The notes under the pieces are model-generated. The model searched no databases. It had not been told where the DNA came from and saw only the letters and a list, made by a program, of their open reading frames with translations. 31,964 bases of DNA from CAYZUC01 sp964481705 (GTDB lineage Bacteria; Bacillota; Clostridia; Lachnospirales; Lachnospiraceae): assembly GCA_964481705.1 (NCBI GenBank), contig CAYZUC010000025.1:1-31964 (forward strand), given 5' to 3'. The translations under genes were made by a program, and so were the position numbers. Positions 6,411 through 13,025 of the stretch are shown piece after piece (the first letter of the stretch is position 1; every line of letters starts with the position of its first letter).

Positions 6411-7937
6411 CTATTTTATCAAAAAATGTCGAAGAAAACAATGAGAATAATTGCCCCGTCCCCCATGTTTCATTTTTACTTCAACCAAATTAAGAAGTGA
6501 CGATAATCCAAACGACAAAAGAAAATAAAGAATCGCTGTTGCAATAAGTGGAAAAAATGCTTCGTAGGTACGGCTTCGAATAATATCACTCACCTTTGTC
6601 AGATCCTGTACAGCAACATATCCTACAACAGATGTCATCTTTACTAAAGAAATAAACTCGCCCTTCAGAACCGGTAGGAAATGTCGAGCGGCCTGTGGTA
6701 ATACAATCTTTTGAAACGTCTGAATACGGTTGAATCCCAGTGCGTATGATGCCTCCCGTTGTCCTCGATCAACAGCCAAAATACCAGAACGCATAATTTC
6801 AGAAGAGTATGCCCCAAAGTTCAGGCCAAAGGCAATGACAGCCACTCCAACCCCACCAAGTCCCGATTTATTAAATACAATATAGTACAAAATCATTAAT
6901 AATACAACGATAGGGGTTCCCTGTAGAATACGGATAGCCGTAGAGGCAAGTACACATAGTATCCTACTATAACTCATTCGCATAAGGCAAAAAACAAATC
7001 CAATGATAATTCCCACAACACCTGCGAAAACAGATATTAACAATGTGATACCCATGCCGGAAACCACCAGTTTCCATCGATTTTCCACAATAAAGGTTCT
7101 GCGAAAGCTGTCGAAAAAGGATTCATAAACGGTTTTGTCATTGACAGCTCCTACTGCTTCTGCTCTGGTTAGAAACACCTGTGGGTTGACATAATACGGG
7201 ACAGAAAAATTTACTGACTCCTTTCGTTCTTCTGTTGCCGTAATATTTGATGTTGCAACGGGAGTCTTTCCAGAAAGAACACTTGGGATCATAGCAGAAA
7301 ATTTCATATCATGGAATTCCACACGCATATCCAGTTCGTACGCAATACGTTGAATGAGCTCGGCATCAAGTCCCACTACTTCACCATTCTCAACAAAACA
7401 CATAGGCTCTCGTTCTGCAGATACCGCAACATTCAAGACCTTACCATCTTTACCTATTGGAATCTCTTCCTGTAAATAATCAGAACCATCCTCACGTATC
7501 CAATGCTCTATGATACGATCCAATGTCCCATCCTTTTGAAACTGTTTCATTACACGGTCAATATCGTCACGCAGCTCTGTCTCATCCTTATTTATTGCAA
7601 TTGCTGCAGGTTCACTATAAAGCTCCTCGGGTAGAATTACCAGCTCTCCTGGATTCTCTCTCGAGTAGTTCAGACAAGTGGTATAGGCGGTAATGACATA
7701 ATCAACTCTACCTGACATTAACGCTAAGACAGCATCATTCACACTATCGAAAGGTTGCTTATCGGCCTCTGGGAACTGTGTATCTACAATTTTGTCACCT
7801 GTGCTTCCAACCATAACTGCAATAGAGGATGTGGCAGGATCCGGCATTCCTTCTGTATTGACATCCTTTTGCGCACAACCGGAAACCATCAACCCCCATA
7901 AACATAACATACATAAAACCCAACCTGCTCTTCTCAT
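6411..7937 (-). CDS. Amino-acid ABC transporter: permuted substrate-binding domain fused to permease
   Basis: Residues 1-21 form a lipoprotein signal with lipobox LMVSGC (C21). Residues about 38-147 match the second lobe and C-terminal helix of a family-3 solute-binding protein (VMVGSTGDK, ALMSGRVDYVI, KDGTLDRIIEHWI). Residues about 167-257 match the first lobe (VSAEREPMCFVENGEVVGLDAEL to FSVPYY), so the usual lobe order is reversed. A GlnP/HisM-type permease follows (about 290-490), with the EAA loop REASYALGFNRIQTFQKIVLP at about 394-414. Together it should bind a polar amino acid outside the membrane and pass it through a homodimeric channel; the partner ATPase is not nearby. The ATG at 7937 has GGGG 6 nt upstream. 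The last 18 residues, after VEVKMKHG, are untypical and come from a repeat (6453-6472). It lies between the acetyltransferase and pilT in one likely transcript. Confidence 0.88.
   Translation of the reverse strand: MRRAGWVLCMLCLWGLMVSGCAQKDVNTEGMPDPATSSIAVMVGSTGDKIVDTQFPEADKQPFDSVNDAVLALMSGRVDYVITAYTTCLNYSRENPGELVILPEELYSEPAAIAINKDETELRDDIDRVMKQFQKDGTLDRIIEHWIREDGSDYLQEEIPIGKDGKVLNVAVSAEREPMCFVENGEVVGLDAELIQRIAYELDMRVEFHDMKFSAMIPSVLSGKTPVATSNITATEERKESVNFSVPYYVNPQVFLTRAEAVGAVNDKTVYESFFDSFRRTFIVENRWKLVVSGMGITLLISVFAGVVGIIIGFVFCLMRMSYSRILCVLASTAIRILQGTPIVVLLMILYYIVFNKSGLGGVGVAVIAFGLNFGAYSSEIMRSGILAVDRGQREASYALGFNRIQTFQKIVLPQAARHFLPVLKGEFISLVKMTSVVGYVAVQDLTKVSDIIRSRTYEAFFPLIATAILYFLLSFGLSSLLNLVEVKMKHGGRGNYSHCFLRHFLIK
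6453..6472 (-). repeat. REP-like element, copy B, inside ABC gene end
   Basis: Read on the minus strand this is TGAAACATGGGGGACGGGGC, differing from copy A (5258-5276) mainly by one inserted G. The matching GTTTCA end is degenerate. It encodes the KHGGRG part of the untypical C-terminus of the ABC transporter protein, which suggests that an insertion replaced the original gene end. Confidence 0.55.
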
Positions 7938-7970
7938 ACTTGTCCCCACTTTTGTCGAATTAATTTTCTT

Positions 7971-8546
7971 CTACTGAGAATCCACACTCTCTTCTTCTAA
8001 ATAACGAACAATTCTGGCAGGATTTCCTGCTATCAAAACGTTATCCGGAAAGGATTTCGTTACAACACTAGAGGCTGCCACCACGGAATTATTACCAATA
8101 GTAACACCTGGTAGAATTGTAACTCCACCACCAATCCAAACGTTATCACCAATTACAACCTCCTTGGGAATTCCAATCGATTGATTACGTAATTTGGCCT
8201 CCAACGGATGTTCTATCGCATAGATGCATGTTTTGGGACCAATGAGACAATGCTCCCCGATTCGGATAGGTGCTGCATCCAGAAAGACACAGTCAAAATT
8301 GGCAAAGAAATGTTCTCCCAGAAAAATATTGTAACCGTAGTCACAGTGAAATGGTGGTTTGATTCGAATACTGTCACCACATTTTCCAAATAGCCGTTTA
8401 AGCTGCTTCGTCCTTAAATCATCATCCTCAGGTGAAGAATTATACTCTTCCGCCATGATACGTGCATTCTTCTTATCTTCCATGAGCTGTGGATCATTTG
8501 TAAAAAATGCCTGTCCATTTGTCATTTTCTCTCGTTCTGTATACAT
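7971..8546 (-). CDS. Maltose/galactoside O-acetyltransferase family protein
   Basis: This is a trimeric hexapeptide-repeat acetyltransferase of the Maa/LacA/NodL type, which transfers acetyl from acetyl-CoA to a sugar hydroxyl in the cytoplasm. The 191-residue product has the N-terminal Mac domain (about 10-60), then left-handed beta-helix repeats such as IGEHCL, IGDNVWIGGGVTILPGVTIGNN and the closing IAGNPARIVR (172-181). H113 in YAIEHPL corresponds to the catalytic His. The chosen ATG at 8546 has AAGGTG 8 nt upstream and a promoter with an extended -10 about 40 nt before it; an in-frame start at 8573 would add nine residues. It leads a probable transcript with the ABC transporter and pilT. 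The true sugar acceptor cannot be told from sequence. Confidence 0.88.
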   Translation of the reverse strand: MYTEREKMTNGQAFFTNDPQLMEDKKNARIMAEEYNSSPEDDDLRTKQLKRLFGKCGDSIRIKPPFHCDYGYNIFLGEHFFANFDCVFLDAAPIRIGEHCLIGPKTCIYAIEHPLEAKLRNQSIGIPKEVVIGDNVWIGGGVTILPGVTIGNNSVVAASSVVTKSFPDNVLIAGNPARIVRYLEEESVDSQ

Positions 8547-8587
8547 CGTGTTCACCTTCCTCTTCCCATACAAATATCAATACAATA

Positions 8588-8596
8588 ATTATACCA
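8588..8596 (-). promoter_or_regulatory. Extended -10 promoter of acetyltransferase-ABC-pilT
   Basis: The minus strand reads TGGTATAAT, a consensus -10 with the TGn extension; the -35 (GTAACT) is weak, as is usual for extended -10 promoters. Transcription would start about 35 nt before the ATG at 8546. Confidence 0.5.
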
Positions 8597-8648
8597 TAAG
8601 ACGCGAACACAGTTACATTTTTCTCCTGTTAAGAATTTCCTATTGTGA

Positions 8649-8676
8649 TTGACTTTGCTTTTTTAATCTATATACT
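8649..8676 (+). promoter_or_regulatory. Promoter of the SDR gene
   Basis: TTGACT (8649-8654), a 16-nt spacer and TATACT (8671-8676) are close to the sigma-A consensus and lie about 50 nt before the ATG at 8725. It faces away from the promoter at 8588. Confidence 0.6.
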
Positions 8677-8724
8677 TGTAAGAAGGGTATACTATCAATA
8701 TTAACAAAGAAAGAAGGTATTCAT

Positions 8725-9483
8725 ATGTTCAGTTTAGCAGGTAAAGTAATTGTCGTCTCCGGCGCATCCTCAGGACTTGGAGCTCAAATGGCTAAAGGAT
8801 TTGCAAAGCAGGGGGGCGATGTGGTTATTCTCGCAAGAAGGCTCGAGAAATTAGAAGCACTGGCGAACACCATTCGTGAACTTGGAGTCAAATGTCTTCC
8901 ACTTAAGTGTGATGTCACAGATTCCACGATGGTAAATGAAGTAGCAGCTCAGGTAGAAAAGGAATTTGGGAAGGTTGATGTCCTGGTTAATTGTGCCGGA
9001 GCCGCTGAAAATGCAGGTGTATTAAATATGACAGACGATCAGTGGAACTTTACCATTAATACAGACCTTAACAGTGTATTCTATGTGACCAGAGCATTTG
9101 CAAACATTATGAAAAAAAATAATTATGGAAGAATCATCAATATCGCTTCCATGTACGGTCTTGTTGGTAATACAGCAATAGATACTGTTGCCTATCATTC
9201 TTCTAAAGGTGGTGTCGTCAATTTCACACGCGCTGTAGCTGCAGAGCTGGCAAAATACAACATTACCTGTAATGCAATATGTCCCGGATATTTTATGACA
9301 GAGCTTACAGAATCCACACTCAAAACCGAGGAGTTTGGTGCTTATATGAGAGCAACCGTCCCCCTCGGACGCTATGGTAATGAAGGCGAGTTGAATGCAG
9401 GTGCTATCTTCTTAGCAAGTGAAGAAGCTTCTTATGTAACCGGAGTTATTTTACCGATTGACGGTGGATATACCGCCATATAA
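8725..9483 (+). CDS. SDR-family NAD(P)-dependent oxidoreductase
   Basis: This is a classical short-chain dehydrogenase/reductase, similar to FabG and gluconate 5-dehydrogenase enzymes. The 252-residue product has the cofactor loop SGASSGLG (12-19), NCAG (89-92), the catalytic Ser142, Tyr157 and Lys161 (YHSSK), and the PGYFMTELTE segment. ARR at 37-39 after the second strand suggests NADP(H). The ATG has AGAAGG 7 nt upstream. It stands alone with its own promoter and terminator, so the neighbours give no hint of the substrate. Likely a sugar or ketone reductase; a FabG role is less likely because no fatty-acid genes are near. Confidence 0.9.
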   Translation: MFSLAGKVIVVSGASSGLGAQMAKGFAKQGGDVVILARRLEKLEALANTIRELGVKCLPLKCDVTDSTMVNEVAAQVEKEFGKVDVLVNCAGAAENAGVLNMTDDQWNFTINTDLNSVFYVTRAFANIMKKNNYGRIINIASMYGLVGNTAIDTVAYHSSKGGVVNFTRAVAAELAKYNITCNAICPGYFMTELTESTLKTEEFGAYMRATVPLGRYGNEGELNAGAIFLASEEASYVTGVILPIDGGYTAI

Positions 9484-9506
9484 TGACAAATTCGTTTCCA
9501 TCCATG

Positions 9507-9541
9507 ACGCCTGCCGGATTCTTATCCTGCAGGCGTTTTTT
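9507..9541 (+). terminator. Terminator of the SDR gene
   Basis: ACGCCTGC (9507-9514) pairs with GCAGGCGT (9529-9536) and is followed by a run of six Ts. Confidence 0.85.
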
Positions 9542-9562
9542 AGAAAAATGATTATCCTCTAT

Positions 9563-9590
9563 TTGATTCTTCTTTGATAGATGTTATGAT
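9563..9590 (+). promoter_or_regulatory. Promoter of the unknown membrane protein gene
   Basis: TTGATT (9563-9568), 16 nt, TATGAT (9585-9590). Transcription would begin near 9597, downstream of the ATG at 9574, which supports the start at 9619. Confidence 0.5.
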
Positions 9591-9618
9591 GAAGTTATCA
9601 CTTGAAAGGAGCCTTTGC

Positions 9619-10842
9619 ATGAAAAACATATTACGAGTCATATTTGTAATCTTGATCACTTTTCTAATTTCGGCCTTCTTATCTGTCTATTTCTTTGTAA
9701 TGAATGACAGCTACAATGACTTTACCAATCAGGTAATTAGCCTAAGTGCCTTGATTATCTCAATTGTGGCACTGATTATGGCATTGCTTACCTATTATAC
9801 CATTGATTCCGTGAATACAAAGTCAACCTTGGAAGGTAATGTACTTGAGAATGATTCCTACACGATTTCTTTACTATCTGCAATCAAAGAATACATACCC
9901 TATAAGAGTGATGTTGACATTATGGAACATATCTTCGAGAAGCAAAAACTAGTATTAAACAAAAAGATTATGACCAATATTCAATTAACGGATGCTCTGC
10001 AAATGATGATTGACGATTATGCTATATTAGGTTGGTGTAATCAGAATAAACAGATTTATAAAGATCAAAGCATAGAAGTGGTAGAGCTTTCTAAGAAGAA
10101 GTTTAGAAAGTTAAGAAATTACAGTAACGGGACTCAATATGTACTGGAAGAAAATCTAAAAATGATCGAATACCTTTATGTCCAGAATTTCTCGCGCGAA
10201 TTTCTGGATAATATTCGTGGTGATCTATTTCGTAACCCCTATACCAGATATCTCTATTTTGATTCTGTTGGCAGACAATATTTCTGGGAAATAACAAATC
10301 TTGGTGGTGTAATACGTGGCTGTATCACAATGGATGATTTTAAAACAATGAAAAACAGTCATCCAACAGATCATGATAAAGAGAAAATGGAGTTATGGTT
10401 GTCCAAATCATTGGAAGCTATGAATTACGCCAACAATATGCCCATCTATAACAAACCCTATACCATTTTTATCAATAATTTTATCTTCCGGGCAACACTT
10501 CTGCAAAAAATATATCTCGGTTATGGTGATGTGGAAGAAGCATACAAACGCAACCTTGATGATTGGAATATCTTTATTATGCAGCTCAATATTGATTTTA
10601 ATCATATTGGAAAAAGCTATCTTTTAACATCAATATTTAAATCCTATTATCGCTTGGTACTTTCCTATTATGCCTATTGCGCAGTATTTGAAACACTTCC
10701 AAAATCCTGGATATCGGATATGGAAGTGTTCAAAAAACAGTACTATATGCCGGAAAATCTATCTCCATACGAGGATTTAATTAATCTTGAACCAAATATT
10801 GCTGATTTTCCTGAAATGCAGAAACTATACTCTCAAAGGTAG
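9619..10842 (+). CDS. Unknown membrane-anchored protein, 407 residues
   Basis: The start at 9619 has a GAAAGGAG site 7 nt upstream and begins MKNILRVIF; an in-frame ATG at 9574 lies before the predicted transcription start. The product has two membrane segments (about residues 4-28 and 37-60) and then a long soluble region of about 345 residues that should face the cytoplasm. This region is rich in Tyr, Asn and charged residues and appears helical, with no motif or cysteine pattern I know. I do not recognise the family. It has its own promoter and ends 13 nt from the converging gene at 10856, with no terminator visible between. The frame is long, with a good ribosome site, so the gene is real; its job is unknown. 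Confidence 0.85.
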   Translation: MKNILRVIFVILITFLISAFLSVYFFVMNDSYNDFTNQVISLSALIISIVALIMALLTYYTIDSVNTKSTLEGNVLENDSYTISLLSAIKEYIPYKSDVDIMEHIFEKQKLVLNKKIMTNIQLTDALQMMIDDYAILGWCNQNKQIYKDQSIEVVELSKKKFRKLRNYSNGTQYVLEENLKMIEYLYVQNFSREFLDNIRGDLFRNPYTRYLYFDSVGRQYFWEITNLGGVIRGCITMDDFKTMKNSHPTDHDKEKMELWLSKSLEAMNYANNMPIYNKPYTIFINNFIFRATLLQKIYLGYGDVEEAYKRNLDDWNIFIMQLNIDFNHIGKSYLLTSIFKSYYRLVLSYYAYCAVFETLPKSWISDMEVFKKQYYMPENLSPYEDLINLEPNIADFPEMQKLYSQR

Positions 10843-10855
10843 GTGCTATTGTATT

Positions 10856-11521
10856 TCACCTTCCGAGTTCCTCAGCTTCCCCGATATGATTCTTGTCGTC
10901 CTCTATCTCGTTTTTTACTTCCTGAACCTTCTTATCCTGTGCCATTGCACTCAGAATTCTCTTAACATCTTCTGACGAGAACATACCGATTGCTTTTGAC
11001 AGACTTCCCAGGTTATCACGATTCACAACAAGGCTTCCACCTTCGGATAAACCAATCGTTATGCAGTCTCCTGGTTTACTTACGTCTCCTAAGCAGATTC
11101 TCTGTTTTTCATCATCACACACGAAGGTGACTCCGTTATACTCTATTAAACCATCCCGCGCCATATACGAATAGGGGGCCTTCTTTGCCTCGTTCACCTT
11201 TGCCGGATCCATCTGTTGTTGCTTTTGAGTCTCCAGTCGCTCCTTCTGCTCTTCCTTAATTACATCAATATTCTTATCTATTTTCTTGATCAAATTCTTC
11301 CACTCTTTCTCCGTAAAAACCTGACCTCCGATTTGGAATTTGGGGTCATTATTCCCATTCTTTATTCTATCCTTCATCTCAGCCTGTTTTACCTGCAGTT
11401 CCTGTAAAAAATCATTACGACTGGAAGTCTCTTTTGTTGATGAACTTGTGCTTGTTCCTGATTGAATTGTGGGATATGTAAAATTGCTATTAATTCCATT
11501 ATTGTACTCTGTGACTGTCAT
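10856..11521 (-). CDS. Conserved protein of unknown function, 221 residues
   Basis: The ATG has an AAGGAG site 7 nt upstream. The product starts with a Ser/Thr-rich low-complexity stretch (about 12-35), then a charged, Lys/Glu/Gln-rich helical or coiled-coil region (36-110), and a compact domain (118-190) with MARDGLIEYNGVTFVCDDEK and VNRDNLGSLSKAIGMFSSEDVKRI. I recall similar domains in other Lachnospiraceae proteins without a known function. No signal peptide or membrane segment is seen, so it is probably cytoplasmic. It is transcribed alone, opposite to the neighbouring gene at 9619 and after the potassium channel gene. The gene is likely real; the role is unknown. Confidence 0.8.
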   Translation of the reverse strand: MTVTEYNNGINSNFTYPTIQSGTSTSSSTKETSSRNDFLQELQVKQAEMKDRIKNGNNDPKFQIGGQVFTEKEWKNLIKKIDKNIDVIKEEQKERLETQKQQQMDPAKVNEAKKAPYSYMARDGLIEYNGVTFVCDDEKQRICLGDVSKPGDCITIGLSEGGSLVVNRDNLGSLSKAIGMFSSEDVKRILSAMAQDKKVQEVKNEIEDDKNHIGEAEELGR

Positions 11522-11623
11522 AGTATTCTCCTTTTTTATCAGAATGTCTTTTTTTCTTTACTAAAATAGACAGAAAACAAAAGAAAACACTATCGCTTTC
11601 CTTAGCTTCCTGTCCATCCATGA

Positions 11624-11632
11624 ATTATATCA
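11624..11632 (-). promoter_or_regulatory. Candidate extended -10 promoter of the 221-residue protein gene
   Basis: The minus strand reads TGATATAAT about 100 nt before the ATG at 11521. The best -35 (TTTACA) is 20 nt upstream, which is long. A CCGATAT resembling a sigma-D -10 lies at 11636-11642 but has no matching -35. Confidence 0.3.
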
Positions 11633-11697
11633 TTTATATCGGTTTCGATTGTAAATTCCATTATATCCTTGTAGCCAATTCATTCATTATTTGTAAA

Positions 11698-12414
11698 TTA
11701 CTTCTCCTCTTTGCTCAATTCATCCATGTATCCTGCCGTTATTATACCCGCCGGTAAAGCAACAATTGCAATTCCAAGTATCGATGAAATCATCGTAATC
11801 ATACGTCCCACTGTAGTCACTGGATAAATATCTCCATATCCCATCGTAGTCAGAGAAACCGTTGCCCAATAAACCGCATCAAAAAAAGTATGAAATGTAT
11901 TGGGCTCAGCATTAAAAACAATTAATGCTGATACTAGCACATAGCCAACAGCTAAGGTCAAAACAGTGAGAAGAGATTCCTTCTGCTTTTGAAAAACATC
12001 GATAATCATCATTATACTTTTCGAATATCGAACCGCCTTAAATACGCGAAATACACGAAAAGTGCGTATCAACCGAAATAATTTTAACACCTTGAATGTT
12101 CTGCTTATCATTGTCAAGGATGGAAGTATCGTCAGTAAATCAATAACTGCCATTGGAGTAAATGGATATCGTAAAAATACATTTAAATTTTTACCTTTTA
12201 GCTTAAAATCTGCCGTAAAAAATCGAAGTACATAATCAATGATAAAAACTATCACTGTAGCTTGATCAATTATAATAAGCACATCGGTTTGTACCTTAAA
12301 TGCCAATGGAATAAGACTGATGATAATAATCAGCATCATAAAGCTATCATAACATGTGCTTATTTTGTCGCCTTCCTGTGCAACCTCAACAATTTCATAG
12401 ATTCTCTTTCTCAT
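11698..12414 (-). CDS. Voltage-gated potassium channel
   Basis: This is a six-helix ion channel subunit that forms a tetrameric K+ pore in the cytoplasmic membrane. The 238-residue product has S1-S3 in about residues 22-100, an S4 voltage sensor with regularly spaced Arg and Lys (RTFKVLKLFRLIRTFRVFRVFK, about 105-126), S5 near 148-168, the pore helix and the selectivity filter TTMGYGD (189-195), and S6 near 203-228. The C-terminal tail is only about 10 residues, so there is no RCK ligand domain. Its start overlaps the end of the GNAT gene by 20 nt in another frame, so it is probably translated by coupling; its own ribosome site is weak (GGGGA). Identification is very secure; the gating signal in the cell is not known. 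Confidence 0.94.
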   Translation of the reverse strand: MRKRIYEIVEVAQEGDKISTCYDSFMMLIIIISLIPLAFKVQTDVLIIIDQATVIVFIIDYVLRFFTADFKLKGKNLNVFLRYPFTPMAVIDLLTILPSLTMISRTFKVLKLFRLIRTFRVFRVFKAVRYSKSIMMIIDVFQKQKESLLTVLTLAVGYVLVSALIVFNAEPNTFHTFFDAVYWATVSLTTMGYGDIYPVTTVGRMITMISSILGIAIVALPAGIITAGYMDELSKEEK

Positions 12415-12895
12415 TCTTATCCATTCCCCATACCAATTGTTTTAAAAATCTTGGTCCTTCTTCTCCCATCTCCCCTGTCGGAAGAAATCCGTTCTTTTGT
12501 AGCACCTTTAACGAAGCCTGATTATGTGCTTCGGCTTCTGCCACAATCGTATGTACAAGCTCTGTAGAAAATGCCCAGTTACATAAGCCCTGCACTGCTT
12601 CCGTTGCATAGCCGTTTCCCTGGTACTCTTCTTCTATCCCATACCCGATTTCAGAAGCTTCCTGATGAACTCCTTTAAAGCCTGCAAATCCAACAACGGA
12701 AAGATCATCAGCTTTGCAGATTTTCCAAGAAGTATACCAAAGCAACTGCTCTGGATGTTGTCTGCAGCTTTCCAGCATCTCATTGTATGCCTGACTCAAT
12801 TCCGGAACAACATCCTTATAATCTTTTACGAGTTCTTCCAGTTCATCCATTTTCAATGGAATCAATACAAGACGCTCTGTACATATTTTTATCAT
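12395..12895 (-). CDS. GNAT-family N-acetyltransferase
   Basis: The 166-residue product is a GCN5-related acetyltransferase of the RimJ/RimL type, using acetyl-CoA on an amine. It begins with the usual CTERLVLIPL strand and shows IGYGIEEEYQGNGYATEA (83-100), the acetyl-CoA pyrophosphate-binding motif A, and NQASLKVLQKNGF (124-136). The GGGAG ribosome site is 12 nt from the ATG, rather far. It is upstream of and overlaps the potassium channel gene. The substrate cannot be told; this subfamily includes protein N-terminal and small-molecule acetyltransferases. Confidence 0.88.
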   Translation of the reverse strand: MIKICTERLVLIPLKMDELEELVKDYKDVVPELSQAYNEMLESCRQHPEQLLWYTSWKICKADDLSVVGFAGFKGVHQEASEIGYGIEEEYQGNGYATEAVQGLCNWAFSTELVHTIVAEAEAHNQASLKVLQKNGFLPTGEMGEEGPRFLKQLVWGMDKNEKENL

Positions 12896-13025
12896 AGATT
12901 TCTATTACTCCCTGATTATTTCAACATGTTTCGTGCAGAAAGCTTCTTATTTGTATCTACACCTACATAGTTTATCAGATACCCGTGATTATTTCCATTT
13001 ATTATAGAAAGATATCGTAAAGTTC

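Noticed and set aside
11636..11660. Sigma-D (flagellar) promoter for the gene at 10856
   Set aside because: CCGATAT matches the -10, but no TAAA-type -35 is found at 15-16 nt.
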